Source of the DNA: JAYEJB01 sp034716415
GTDB lineage: Bacteria > Patescibacteriota > Patescibacteriia > SG8-24
DNA: 21,435 nt
Direction: 5' to 3'
Assembly (NCBI GenBank): GCA_034716415.1
Contig: JAYEJB010000004.1
Coordinates: forward strand, 1-21,435
The notes under the pieces: generated by a model
The model's database searches: none
What the model saw: only the letters and a program-made list of their open reading frames with translations
What the model was told of the DNA's origin: nothing
Shown here: positions 1-8,114 of the stretch, one piece after another
Numbering within the stretch: the stretch's first letter is position 1
Layout: each line of letters opens with the position of its first letter
Position numbers and translations under genes: made by a program

Positions 1-829
1 GAAGGTCCGCGTCCCAGGTCTGGTCGTGAGATAGGAAGCCGTACATCAACAGACCGTTCCTGGCACTGCCGGTGCTTTCGTTGCTGGAGGCGGAGACGAG
101 ATCCACGCCGCCGTTGATGCGGGCCGCTGCGCTCGCATTCGCGGTGAAAGTATTGTCGGTCAGTGTCAAGGTCCCTTCCCAGGCGTTGGCGTTCACGCCG
201 TAGTAGGTGTTGTCGTGGATGATGTTGTCGGTGAGGGTCGCGGTGCCATGAGCGAGAGAGAAACCGTAGGGTTGATGATCGATCTCGGTCCCGGTGACGG
301 TCACCAATCCGTCGTACTGGACAATGCCGTATGTCAGAGAATCATGGACGCGTCCGGAGATGATGTCGATCGGACCGGTGACGATGGTGATGCCACCGCG
401 GCAGATCCCGGAACAGGGCGCTCCGGCATAGCTGACGTGAACGTGGGTGAGGGTGCTCTCTGCGCTGCCGGAATCGAAAAGGATGCCGCTCCAGCTTCCG
501 GGAGTGGCGGAAAGCGAAGTAAAGACCGCCGGGTCGGACTCGGTGCCGTTCACGTTGAGACTACCTTCGACGGTGAGTCCGGTGTCTGCCGCGAACTCGA
601 CGGTGACGCCGGATTCGACGACCAAGGTCGCCCCGGCCGGGACGGTGGCATCAGCCTCGACGGTGTACGGACTACCGACCGCATCCCAGACCGTACCGTC
701 AGGGATGGTGCCGGAGATGGGGGTGGCGGCCTGCGCCGTAAACGCGGGGAATAACAAGAATAGCAGGACAGCAATCACGGCCACTGACATGAACCTGTAA
801 TCCGTAAGGGATGATATGCCTCTAATCAT
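1..829 (-). CDS. Secreted beta-helix repeat protein, N-terminal part (runs off window)
   Basis: An open frame with no stop runs from ATG at 829 to the left edge, so the gene is partial at its 3' end (about 276 codons visible). Residues 1-35 form a signal peptide: MIRG with Arg3 and Arg12, a hydrophobic core (VAVIAVLLFLLF), then a likely cleavage after AQA. ATG at 790 is an alternative start but would leave a signal with no positive charge. The mature part is Gly/Thr/Asp/Ser-rich and matches the repeat plan of the protein at 9356-12375: 'TVWDAVGSPYTVEADATVPA', 'LNVNGTESDPAVFTS', 'SGILF', 'LTLTDNTFTANASAAARING', then 'ASSNESTGSARNGLLMYGF'. These short repeats of turns and strands suggest a right-handed parallel beta-helix exposed at the cell surface. 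Ligand and activity are unknown. A terminator and AT-rich promoter-like DNA lie upstream, so it is probably transcribed on its own. Confidence 0.8.
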   Translation of the reverse strand, partial: MIRGISSLTDYRFMSVAVIAVLLFLLFPAFTAQAATPISGTIPDGTVWDAVGSPYTVEADATVPAGATLVVESGVTVEFAADTGLTVEGSLNVNGTESDPAVFTSLSATPGSWSGILFDSGSAESTLTHVHVSYAGAPCSGICRGGITIVTGPIDIISGRVHDSLTYGIVQYDGLVTVTGTEIDHQPYGFSLAHGTATLTDNIIHDNTYYGVNANAWEGTLTLTDNTFTANASAAARINGGVDLVSASSNESTGSARNGLLMYGFLSHDQTWDADL

Positions 830-864
830 GTGTCACGATTATGGATCGTCTCGCTTATATCATG

Positions 865-898
865 ATTATATATCAGGACCGACCTGACTGACAGTCAA
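865..898 (-). promoter_or_regulatory. Candidate promoter for the beta-helix gene at 829
   Basis: On the minus strand TTGACT (898-893) is followed after 18 nt by GATATA (874-869), within the AT-rich run TGATATATAAT; a perfect TATAAT also lies at 870-865 but with a 22-nt spacing. The -35-like box overlaps the U-tract of the upstream HIT terminator. This is a pattern match only. Confidence 0.3.
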
Positions 899-922
899 AA
901 AGGACCCTCAGTGGGTCCTTTT
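898..922 (-). terminator. Intrinsic terminator after the HIT gene
   Basis: GGACCC (902-907) and GGGTCC (913-918) pair around a 5-nt loop, and AAAA/TTTT on either side extends the stem to 10 bp. On the minus strand the stem is followed by a run of five T. It starts 4 nt after the HIT stop codon and closes the five-gene operon from 5585. The flanking A and T runs would also allow termination from the plus strand. Confidence 0.88.
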
Positions 923-925
923 GTT

Positions 926-1339
926 TCATGCTTGCGCGGCCATCCGTATCTTCTCCGCCGCCCTGTCCATCTGCTCCTCCGTCACCTCGACCTTCGGCCA
1001 CCTCTGTAATCCGTCGTCCGACTCACGCGGAATGACATGCACATGCGTATGATGGATCTCCTGACCGGCATCCTTACCGACATTGATGACGACGTTATAG
1101 TCGTTCGGTCCGATCGCTTCGGTGAGCGCTTTGGAGACCTTCTTGACCGTCTCGAACAGGGGGCAGATCATCTCCTCCGGCAGTTCGTTCAGGTTATCGC
1201 TGTGCCCCTTCGGGATGACCAGGGTGTGCCCTATGCTCACCGGCTCGATATCCAGGAAGGCTAGCGTGTGCTTGTCCTCATACACCTTAAGGGCGGGAAT
1301 CTCCCCATTGATGATCTTGCAAAAAATACAGTCGGACAT
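926..1339 (-). CDS. HIT family (histidine triad) nucleotide-binding hydrolase
   Basis: A 137-aa protein of normal length for the Hint branch of the HIT superfamily. These cytosolic dimers hydrolyse nucleoside phosphoramidates or acylated AMP. The N-terminal CIFCKIINGEIPA with Cys4 and Cys7 is the usual start of bacterial Hint proteins, and the Cys pair with nearby His residues is likely a zinc site. GHTLVIPKGH lies at 37-46, and the triad IHHTHVHVIP gives His97, His99 and His101, with His99 expected to be the nucleophile by family rule. It is the last gene of the minus-strand operon, 12 nt after the preceding stop and just before the terminator. ATG at 1339 has no Shine-Dalgarno sequence. The family call is certain, the cellular substrate unknown; its place behind membrane and glycan genes is probably housekeeping hitch-hiking. 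Confidence 0.95.
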   Translation of the reverse strand: MSDCIFCKIINGEIPALKVYEDKHTLAFLDIEPVSIGHTLVIPKGHSDNLNELPEEMICPLFETVKKVSKALTEAIGPNDYNVVINVGKDAGQEIHHTHVHVIPRESDDGLQRWPKVEVTEEQMDRAAEKIRMAAQA

Positions 1340-1351
1340 AATGTCTGATTA

Positions 1352-1750
1352 TTATCTAAAGTCTCTTCGTGCGGCCCTGAAGGCCGCGATGAAAACAAGG
1401 ATAGCAGTGCCTCCGGCGGCCACCGTGATGATGCCCCTATCGAACGGTAGGGCTTCGAAATACCTCCATGCCGCGAATGTCACGCTGGCGGAGATCGCCA
1501 GCGATATGACGGCGTACAGCAGACTCTCGGTGAGGCCGCGACGCGATCTCTCCGACAACAATGACAACGCGCCCGCCAGGACCATGACAGCGGCGATTCC
1601 TTGCGGCGCGACAAGATTGAAGACCAGCCCCGGCGATACGAGTTCAGACGCCACACCGATCGCCGCGACAGACGCGGTGGCGATGAATCCGACCATACCC
1701 AATTCCGCGACATACGGCAACACTTTTTCGATTGTCCTACCTTCCGACAT
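1352..1750 (-). CDS. Small four-helix membrane protein, unknown function
   Basis: A 132-aa protein with about four predicted membrane helices (roughly residues 13-33, 40-62, 78-98, 105-125) separated by a basic loop (SERSRRG near 67-73) and ending in a basic tail (RAARRDFR), which suggests a cytoplasmic C-terminus. I see no catalytic motif and do not recognise the family. Its start lies 9 nt after the stop of the 516-aa gene, and the HIT gene follows after 12 nt, so it is translated from the same operon mRNA. Given its neighbours (GT-C enzyme, CDP-alcohol transferase) a supporting role in surface assembly is possible, but that rests on context only. Confidence 0.8.
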   Translation of the reverse strand: MSEGRTIEKVLPYVAELGMVGFIATASVAAIGVASELVSPGLVFNLVAPQGIAAVMVLAGALSLLSERSRRGLTESLLYAVISLAISASVTFAAWRYFEALPFDRGIITVAAGGTAILVFIAAFRAARRDFR

Positions 1751-1759
1751 AGTATGTGT

Positions 1760-3310
1760 TTATTCCACCGACTCACCGTAACTCTTACCGTGCGGTAATA
1801 TGATCGCGGTCACCGTATCTTCAGCGCCACTACCCAACCGTTCGAAGAACCGCCTCAAACCGACCGACCAACCCGTGGGCGCGCGTCGCATGGTGAACGT
1901 CACAGATTGGATGCGCAGATCCTTCTGTGTGTACTCGATGCCCGGCGCGGAAATGGCAAAACGGAAGGCACCATCTTCGGTGGTGGCGAGATTCACCGTC
2001 TCGAAGGTCGCGGTCGCGACTGACCGCACCCCGTCGCTCTCCGGCGTCTCGTACTCGGCGACCAAGAAGTCGATTCCCGCTCGATCGAGGTCCTCCGCAG
2101 TGGTGTGCCAGTCTATCTCCGCGGGAAGCGGATTGAAGAGATCGTCGGGATCGAGCGCGAACACGCCATCACTCTCCAGTAGCACGTCGCGTTTCGGAGA
2201 GACGACCGGCACCGTCACCCGGAAATCATCGAGCCAGGCATAGTGCTTCAGATGCGGCTCTTTCAGTTCTAATACGCTGTCTCCCACCTTGATTCCCTGC
2301 AGCCCTTCAATATGCGATGTCCGCGCGACCAACGAACTGCCGGAGACCATGACCTTCGCCGGTTCCAGCCTGTCACTGTACCCCACGTGATCACTCAGAT
2401 ACAGACTACCGAGGAAGACCGCCTTCGCCTGCCTGAACATCATCTTCCTGATGAAGATATCGCCCGGCGCGGTGAATTCTATGCGATAAATGCCGGCATC
2501 CGCGTCAGGCACCGTGACCGATACCGTGCGCAGCGAGGACGAGGTCTGGTCGTCGGACGTGTTACCGTCGTCCTCGAGCACCGTCCTGGCGACCGCATCC
2601 TTCTCCTCCCCTCCTTTATACACCGAAACGGTCACCGGATCCGCGCCGGCCTGCCGGTTCATGTCCTGGACCGTGAAGCTGAACGCCAGCGGCTCACCGC
2701 CACTGTACGTCAGGATCCTATGCCGACCCCGCAACGAGGTGTCACGCACCGCCATGTCGGCGCGTTCGCTCCATGAGACGGGACGGTGCGGCCATTCGAC
2801 TCCGGCCCTGTACGAAGCGACGCGGATAGTGGCCGGCGGTGCCTTCAGGAATTCCTCCACGGACGGGTATTCCTTACGCCGTTGCAGTAACAGCACGTCG
2901 CCGCTCGATACCCGCGACCAGGGCAGTGTGTCTAAGAGTCGGCTCTCGGCCGGCACCATATCATACTGCCCGTCGAGTCTGTTCGCCAGCGCACCGATCT
3001 CGAGCAGGGACTGACCCTGGTTCAGATAGGCGACTTCGACCGTCACGGTCTCGTATTTGTCCGGTAGCGTCAGGTCCAGATAGACCGGATCGCCGAGGAG
3101 CCGGTGAGCCTTGCCGTCTTCGGTGAGCTCCACCCTGTTTCCCGGCTTCGGTTCGGAGATGAACGGCGCTGGATCGGAAAGATCGGTCGACGCCCGCAGG
3201 TATCCTTCCGGCGCTATCGCGGCGGACAATACGTAGACGACAAGCCCCGCCACCACCAGCACGGCGGCGACCCTCACGGAAACGGCGAATGTCTTTCCTA
3301 CTCCATTCAT
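1760..3310 (-). CDS. Membrane-anchored exported protein of unknown function (516 aa)
   Basis: Residues 9-31 form one N-terminal hydrophobic segment after a short basic start (MNGVGKTF), read as a signal anchor or uncleaved signal peptide. The remaining ~480 residues are soluble, rich in beta-forming stretches, and contain no cysteine or enzyme motif I recognise; stretches such as 'YLDLTLPDKYETVTVEVAYL' and 'IYRIEFTAPGDIFIRKM' look like stacked beta-sandwich domains. The start overlaps the stop of the GT-C gene by 4 nt (ATGA at 3310-3307), so the two are translationally coupled. That coupling suggests the protein works with the GT-C enzyme on the outer face of the membrane, for example as an accessory or acceptor-binding subunit; this is inference. 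No homologue is recognised. Confidence 0.85.
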   Translation of the reverse strand: MNGVGKTFAVSVRVAAVLVVAGLVVYVLSAAIAPEGYLRASTDLSDPAPFISEPKPGNRVELTEDGKAHRLLGDPVYLDLTLPDKYETVTVEVAYLNQGQSLLEIGALANRLDGQYDMVPAESRLLDTLPWSRVSSGDVLLLQRRKEYPSVEEFLKAPPATIRVASYRAGVEWPHRPVSWSERADMAVRDTSLRGRHRILTYSGGEPLAFSFTVQDMNRQAGADPVTVSVYKGGEEKDAVARTVLEDDGNTSDDQTSSSLRTVSVTVPDADAGIYRIEFTAPGDIFIRKMMFRQAKAVFLGSLYLSDHVGYSDRLEPAKVMVSGSSLVARTSHIEGLQGIKVGDSVLELKEPHLKHYAWLDDFRVTVPVVSPKRDVLLESDGVFALDPDDLFNPLPAEIDWHTTAEDLDRAGIDFLVAEYETPESDGVRSVATATFETVNLATTEDGAFRFAISAPGIEYTQKDLRIQSVTFTMRRAPTGWSVGLRRFFERLGSGAEDTVTAIILPHGKSYGESVE

Positions 3311-4998
3311 TCTTCGGATCGTTCGTCTGAATCTTCATCGAGAGCGCTGAAACGATAAAGCGTCTCTTCACCGATGGTGATCAGCGGTTCGATATCCAAG
3401 CCGCGCGGCGCCAAGAGGACCTCGGTCAGATGATTGAAATCACGCTCCGGAAACGTAATGCCATAATAATAGGTGGGGGCCGCCTGCACGGCTTTCGGCA
3501 GCAGATCATATGTCCTATCGCTTCGCAATGGCTGCATGACCGCCCTTTCCGGATAGAAAAGCTTGTCGCCGCGATCCACGACGATCAACGCGTTCGATTC
3601 GGTCAGACCGATCACGACCCGGTGTGTCGCGTACGAATCGACCAGGGTGGCACGCACCGCGGACAGCCCTTCCTGTTCCGACGAAAAGACGACATGGCCG
3701 GACGATGCCATCATCAGCACGAGCGCGATAGCGACAACCGGCTTGATCCATCTCTTTTTCGCGTGCTCCCGAAGCAGTCTCACGATCGCGACCGCGACCG
3801 GCAGGGTCGACATGACGAAGAGCGGCAGCCAATATCTCGTGTAGGATACGCCGATCGTCACGGCGTCGGGATCCGGATTGTCGGTGACGACGTAACTGCC
3901 GTAGAAGAACGCCAGCCACACGGTCATGACTGCTCCGGCGGTGAGAAACGCTTTCGAACCGGTCGGAAGGGGCTTCTTGCCGCGGTGTCTCCGGTCACGC
4001 AGAAGCAGCAGCACGGCCGCACCCACGAGTACGGTCCAGCCCCAGAAGAACTTCAGTCCGTACGTCCAAAAATTCGCGACGGCGATTCTCGGCGCGAAAC
4101 CGAGCGGAAACAGCATGGGCCGCAACGGACCCAGGAGCCGCGCCCCCGTTCCCTGATGCGCACTTTCGGAGACCGTGGCCACGACATCGCCGTAACCGGT
4201 GGAAAAGAGACCGCCGTAGAGACTGCTATTCAATATCGCGAAAGGTGCGAGCGTCATCAGCATGAACGCGAAGGTCACGATGACGCCTCTCCACGGAAGC
4301 TTCCGGACGACGACAGCGACCGCGAGCGCGGTCAGGATAAGCCAGTAAAGCTCCACCGGACGCACCGCCAGAGCCAGGCCGGAAAAGACGCCGGCGATCG
4401 CGTAATCTGAGACGCGTAGCAGATGCATGCCCTCCGCGCCACGCCTCCTGACGAATGACGCGAACGGTCGGTTGATGAAAAAATACGACGAGATGAGCAA
4501 TAACGAGATGAACGGGACGTTCGGCATCATCGTCCGCGCGCTCCAATACCACCAGGCTGGATTGATCGCCAGCAGGAATGCCGCCAGCAACCCGATCGCA
4601 TTGCCGTACCTCCTGCGCAACAGCAATCCCCAGGCGATGACGCCGAGAAGCGCCAGGACCGGTGTCACCAACGGTATGTTCCTGACACCGAACGCCTTGC
4701 CGAGTATGCCGTATATCAGCGGCAGACCGACGAAACCGCCAGGCACCTGAACACCGTCCACCACCTTGACGCTTCTGGGGTGCACCGCGTCGTCCAGCCG
4801 AATATTCAGAGCCTCCAGACGATGCATCTGTCCGGTCTCCGCAAAACCGGCCGCGAACACGTGATTCGCGTTCTCGTCGGGCGAGTTGAACATCAACGGA
4901 GCCGCGAGCGGAAGGAAGGAATACGCGAAAAAACAGACCACGCACAGCGCAGCACCGACGGCGGCCCAGCCGATGTATCGCATCGATTTCCCGTTCAT
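3307..4998 (-). CDS. GT-C family (GT39/ArnT-like) membrane glycosyltransferase
   Basis: A 563-aa polytopic membrane protein. After one N-terminal helix comes the loop FNSPDENANHVFAAGFAETG with Asp41-Glu42 and His46, the acidic pair in the first external loop that marks polyprenol-phosphate-sugar-using GT-C enzymes (PMT, ArnT). About ten further hydrophobic segments follow, then a soluble C-terminal part from about residue 440. Such enzymes move a sugar from a lipid carrier to a protein or lipid acceptor outside the membrane. An in-frame extension upstream to 5094 exists, but ATG at 4998 overlaps the preceding stop as ATGA, the same coupling seen at the next junction, so 4998 is chosen. The next gene encodes an anchored exported protein. 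Family call good; donor and acceptor unknown. Confidence 0.85.
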   Translation of the reverse strand: MNGKSMRYIGWAAVGAALCVVCFFAYSFLPLAAPLMFNSPDENANHVFAAGFAETGQMHRLEALNIRLDDAVHPRSVKVVDGVQVPGGFVGLPLIYGILGKAFGVRNIPLVTPVLALLGVIAWGLLLRRRYGNAIGLLAAFLLAINPAWWYWSARTMMPNVPFISLLLISSYFFINRPFASFVRRRGAEGMHLLRVSDYAIAGVFSGLALAVRPVELYWLILTALAVAVVVRKLPWRGVIVTFAFMLMTLAPFAILNSSLYGGLFSTGYGDVVATVSESAHQGTGARLLGPLRPMLFPLGFAPRIAVANFWTYGLKFFWGWTVLVGAAVLLLLRDRRHRGKKPLPTGSKAFLTAGAVMTVWLAFFYGSYVVTDNPDPDAVTIGVSYTRYWLPLFVMSTLPVAVAIVRLLREHAKKRWIKPVVAIALVLMMASSGHVVFSSEQEGLSAVRATLVDSYATHRVVIGLTESNALIVVDRGDKLFYPERAVMQPLRSDRTYDLLPKAVQAAPTYYYGITFPERDFNHLTEVLLAPRGLDIEPLITIGEETLYRFSALDEDSDERSEE

Positions 4999-5585
4999 GT
5001 GTGCAGACGAGACATTATACTTACTATGGCGACCGCCAACGCGACCGCGAGAGTCCCGACGGAAAGATCCACCAAAAGACTGATGTCCAACCAAAGCGCC
5101 ACGAGCAACAACGAGATTCCGACCACTTCGACGAACATCTTCAGCTTCCCCCAGAAGTTGGCCGGCTCAACCAGCCCCCTGCGACTCCGGATCCACGCGC
5201 CGACGATCATGATCACCTCAACCATGATGAGTGCCAGACCGAGATAAAAATTGACGTGCTGCAGGACAATCAGGAACAGCACCGCGCCGATAAGCATCTT
5301 GTCCGCCAATGGGTCGTAGAGTATCCCCCACCTCGTTATCTGTTTCCGGACACGCGCCATCGATCCGTCCAAAGCGTCAGTCAATGATGCGAACAAGAAC
5401 AAAGGTACACCGACCGCGTAATTCCCGATGTAAAGGAAGTAGATCACGAACGGCACCATGAAAATCCTGATCACAGTCACGTGATTCGGCCTGACGCTCT
5501 TGGGGATGAGCGGGTCGAGCACGCACCGATAGATCTTGTCGTGCGGCAACAGCCTTATATTACGGTTATATTGATCCGCAAACAT
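4995..5585 (-). CDS. CDP-alcohol phosphatidyltransferase (PgsA/PIS-like)
   Basis: A 196-aa integral membrane enzyme that would move a phosphatidyl group from a CDP-lipid to an alcohol such as glycerol-3-phosphate or inositol phosphate. The complete family signature D-x2-DG-x2-AR-x8-G-x3-D-x3-D is present: Asp70, Asp73-Gly74, Ala77-Arg78, Gly87, Asp91 and Asp95 (TDALDGSMARV ... WGILYDPLADKM). These aspartates bind the metal and catalyse. Several further helices follow. ATG at 5585 is chosen; a TTG at 5624 would extend the protein by 13 residues but reach into the divergent gene. The stop overlaps the GT-C start by 4 nt. First gene of the five-gene minus operon. The acceptor alcohol cannot be told from sequence alone. 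Confidence 0.92.
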   Translation of the reverse strand: MFADQYNRNIRLLPHDKIYRCVLDPLIPKSVRPNHVTVIRIFMVPFVIYFLYIGNYAVGVPLFLFASLTDALDGSMARVRKQITRWGILYDPLADKMLIGAVLFLIVLQHVNFYLGLALIMVEVIMIVGAWIRSRRGLVEPANFWGKLKMFVEVVGISLLLVALWLDISLLVDLSVGTLAVALAVAIVSIMSRLHT

Positions 5586-5589
5586 AGGC

Positions 5590-5594
5590 GAGGA
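5590..5594 (+). promoter_or_regulatory. Shine-Dalgarno that sets the start at 5601
   Basis: GAGGA sits 6 nt before ATG at 5601. It is the only convincing Shine-Dalgarno sequence in the window and picks 5601 over the upstream in-frame start at 5481, which would lie inside the opposing gene. Confidence 0.65.
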
Positions 5595-5600
5595 TGTGCT

Positions 5601-7808
5601 ATGCTTAGACGCATGAAGGGACAACGCCCTGATAACAAGTATATCGTCTTTTGCGCCTTGTTTACAGCAGTGGGCGTGTTGGCGTTGCTGTTGCCGGTGA
5701 ACGTCAGCATCCGCATCGCGTTTACTATATTATATTTCCTCGGCAACGGCTGGCTGGCCGGAGAGAAATTCCTGCCGGATGAAGCGATCTTCTGGCGGAT
5801 ATTCCTCGGAGCATTGCTGTTCTCGTCGCTGATCATCCTGTTCGGCAGTGCGACCTACTACATCTTCAGCCTCGGACCCTGGCTGGCCGCGTTGACGCTG
5901 GTCGTCGTTCCGTTATCGATACCTGTCGTCAGCAGACTGTTCCGCGGCGGACCCAACGTCTCATTGAGCAGGGTGGAGACCGAATCGGCGGACAACACCG
6001 ACGGTACCCACATCGCAACGCGTGTCATCGGCGTCCTGCTGGCGCTGGCGCTGGCCGCGTTGACGCTCTACGCGTTCGGACTGCTGGACAGCGCGGCGAC
6101 CGATCTCTCCGTCAGGTCTCCCTGGGACAGCGTGCCGCGTATGTTCTTCATCGTACTGTTCCTGCTGGCCGCCGCGGTCTCCGCCGCCGCACTCGGTCGT
6201 CTGTCGGGTGCCGCGGCACTGATTCCCCTGGTCGGTCTGACGCTGCTGGCGACGACCGTGGCGGTGAAAATCTACGCTATGGGGTTCGGCTTCGATCCGT
6301 TCATCCATCAGGCGACAGAGAGCCATATCTTCGAGTTCGGACAGATGACACCGAAGCCGCTGTATTATCTCGGGCAATACACGCTGGTGACCGTAGTCGC
6401 CAGGATGGTCGGCGGACATATCCCGACGATCGATACGTATCTCGTCCCTGTGGCGTTTTCGCTCGTACCGCTCGTGGCGTACTGGTCCCTGCGGCGCTCG
6501 TTCGACTGGCCGCAATCCGTCTGCGCCACCGCTTCCGCGACGCTACTGGCGCTTCCTCTCTCCTCTTTCATCATGACCACACCGCAAGGCCTCGCGAACG
6601 CACTGCTGCTCCTGACCGCTTTCGTCTGCCTCGCCTTCGCTACCGCGCGCGCCGTACCGCGCTGGGTTCCGGTGATACTCGCGCTGACCGCCGTGTCGGT
6701 CCATCCGCTCGCCGGAGTGCCTCTGCTGATGTTCGTCCTACTGACGATCTACCTGGACGCGTACGAGGGACCGTTGCACAGACTGCCGGGACTGGCGCGC
6801 TGGGCCGGATTCGTGAAGCTCGTCATCCTGGCTTCGATCGCCCTGCCTCTGCTGTTCCTGGTGAACTCCATGGTGTCCGGTGTCGGAGTGACGTTCGATT
6901 CCGAATCGGTCAGGACTCCGGCCATGATCATAGAGGAACTCAAGCGACCCGAGATCGCGACGCGACAGTTCTCCGCCATGCTGGACTTCGTCTATTCGTG
7001 GCGCGCGGCGCGCTGGACCGCCATCGCGTTCGCCGGACTGGCCGGTATCGCTCTCCTGTTCATAGGACGAAGGCGGCGCGATCCGAAGAGGAGAGCCGCT
7101 ATCGTCTTCGGCACCGGCGCGTTCGCGTTCCTCGTCAACTTCATCCTCCTGAAGGTGTGGGTCGAATTCCCGTTCCTGATCGAATACGAACGGGCCAACT
7201 TCGCCGACCGCATGGCCGAACTGACATTGTTCATCCTGGCGCCGGTCGCGGTCTATGCGTTCGGCAGACTGCTGTTGCGGATCCGGCGGAGCGGATACCC
7301 GGCGCTGAACGTCGGACTGATCGTGCTCGTCGCGGCGGTCACCGTCTCCTCGGTCTACCTGGCATACCCGCGACGCGACAAGTACGAATCCAGTCGCGGC
7401 TGGTCCACGAGCATCAGCGACATCGAATCGGTGCGTGAGATTGACGAAGATGCTGATAACGATGATTACGTAGTCCTGGCGAACCAGAGCGTATCAGCGG
7501 CCGCGGTGCGCGAATTCGGTTTCAGGAAATATTACGGATCGACGGATGAAGCATATCCGGACGACGTCTTCTTCTATCCGATCCCGACCGGCGGACGGCT
7601 CTATGACTTCTTCCTGGAGATGAACGACGGACAGGGTTCACGTAAAGTCGCGGAACAGGCGATGGACCTGGCCGGTGTCGACACCGCGTACTACGTAGTC
7701 AACCATTACTGGTGGGCTGCGCTGGGCATCACGATCAACGCAAAGAGTGAGGCGGACGACTGGTGGGAGATCGACGAGAAGAATTGGGTGTTCAGATACG
7801 AGAGGTGA
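5601..7808 (+). CDS. Large polytopic GT-C-like membrane protein (735 aa)
   Basis: The only plus-strand gene. About 14 hydrophobic segments fill residues 12-600, followed by a soluble C-terminal domain of ~130 residues, rich in Asp and aromatic residues and ending WWEIDEKNWVFRYER. The loop GFGFDPFIHQATESHIFEFG (Asp232, His236) followed by TPKPLYYLGQY resembles the first external loop of GT-C glycosyltransferases, with the acidic residue and His near a membrane edge. This suggests an enzyme or flippase-like protein acting on lipid-linked sugars, but the family is not recognised with certainty. The start at 5601 follows a GAGGA ribosome site; the divergent operon starts 15 bp away, so both must share or overlap their promoters. 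A hairpin lies just after the stop. Confidence 0.82.
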   Translation: MLRRMKGQRPDNKYIVFCALFTAVGVLALLLPVNVSIRIAFTILYFLGNGWLAGEKFLPDEAIFWRIFLGALLFSSLIILFGSATYYIFSLGPWLAALTLVVVPLSIPVVSRLFRGGPNVSLSRVETESADNTDGTHIATRVIGVLLALALAALTLYAFGLLDSAATDLSVRSPWDSVPRMFFIVLFLLAAAVSAAALGRLSGAAALIPLVGLTLLATTVAVKIYAMGFGFDPFIHQATESHIFEFGQMTPKPLYYLGQYTLVTVVARMVGGHIPTIDTYLVPVAFSLVPLVAYWSLRRSFDWPQSVCATASATLLALPLSSFIMTTPQGLANALLLLTAFVCLAFATARAVPRWVPVILALTAVSVHPLAGVPLLMFVLLTIYLDAYEGPLHRLPGLARWAGFVKLVILASIALPLLFLVNSMVSGVGVTFDSESVRTPAMIIEELKRPEIATRQFSAMLDFVYSWRAARWTAIAFAGLAGIALLFIGRRRRDPKRRAAIVFGTGAFAFLVNFILLKVWVEFPFLIEYERANFADRMAELTLFILAPVAVYAFGRLLLRIRRSGYPALNVGLIVLVAAVTVSSVYLAYPRRDKYESSRGWSTSISDIESVREIDEDADNDDYVVLANQSVSAAAVREFGFRKYYGSTDEAYPDDVFFYPIPTGGRLYDFFLEMNDGQGSRKVAEQAMDLAGVDTAYYVVNHYWWAALGITINAKSEADDWWEIDEKNWVFRYER

Positions 7809-7818
7809 AGCGGGACAG

Positions 7819-7843
7819 CAAGACAGGCTTCAAGCCTGGCTTG
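7819..7843 (+). repeat. Hairpin after the 735-aa gene
   Basis: CAGGCTT and AAGCCTG (7824-7838) pair around a single C, with CAAG/CTTG extending the stem past one mismatch. No T-run follows, so it is a weak terminator at best; it may be a small palindromic repeat or an mRNA end stabiliser. Confidence 0.5.
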
Positions 7844-7937
7844 ATGTTCATTGCTTATTCCGCCTATACCCAAACACCCCTTTTTCCAACAGGTGGATAA
7901 ACTAGGCTTCGCACCTCGTCTTTTGTGGCACCGACAT

Positions 7938-7992
7938 TGACCCCGAATCAATGCTAACGAGATGTTCGAATACAAGACCTGACCCCGAATCA
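7938..7992. repeat. 13-bp direct repeat TGACCCCGAATCA
   Basis: TGACCCCGAATCA occurs at 7938-7950 and again at 7980-7992, and a related CCTGACACC lies at 7999-8007. The unit is not coding in any gene seen here and looks like a relic of an intergenic repeat or mobile-element end. Confidence 0.5.
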
Positions 7993-8053
7993 CCGAGACC
8001 TGACACCAAAATACGCGAGAGTGGAAAAGCGGCAATTGCTTGAGAAAATCAAA

Positions 8054-8080
8054 AACACGGTCGTGGTTAGTGACCGTGTT
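8054..8080 (-). terminator. Intrinsic terminator of the three-gene unit 12375-8115
   Basis: A perfect 9-bp stem, AACACGGTC (8054-8062) with GACCGTGTT (8072-8080), encloses a 9-nt loop; on the minus strand it runs into TTTTTGATTTT. It lies about 35 nt after the stop codon at 8115. Confidence 0.85.
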
Positions 8081-8114
8081 ATCACACGTTGTTACAAATA
8101 GAGACTGATCAATA

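Larger units (their letters stand above)
7809..8114. other. Intergenic region between convergent genes
   Basis: About 300 bp between two converging genes. It holds a hairpin just after the plus-strand stop, a 13-bp direct repeat, and the intrinsic terminator of the minus-strand operon. A minus-strand reading frame crosses it but shows no domain, and its composition is that of a chance frame. Base composition falls from GC-rich to AT-richer here. Confidence 0.7.

Noticed and set aside
215..800. Plus-strand frames opposite the first beta-helix gene
   Set aside because: Low-complexity Asp/Gly or Ser/Thr translations; the minus strand has a signal peptide and continues unbroken to the window edge.
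3430..4410. Long plus-strand frame opposite the GT-C gene (326 codons)
   Set aside because: Its product is rich in Arg, His, Asp and Gln with no hydrophobic core or motif, as expected for the antisense of a GC-rich membrane-protein gene; the minus frame has a family signature.
4999..5094. In-frame N-terminal extension of the GT-C gene to 5094
   Set aside because: The extension lacks membrane or signal character and would overlap the preceding gene by 100 bp; the ATGA coupling at 4998 is a better start.
7706..8035. Minus-strand frame of 109 codons at the convergent gap
   Set aside because: It overlaps the end of the plus-strand gene and crosses repeats and hairpins; no domain or signal.
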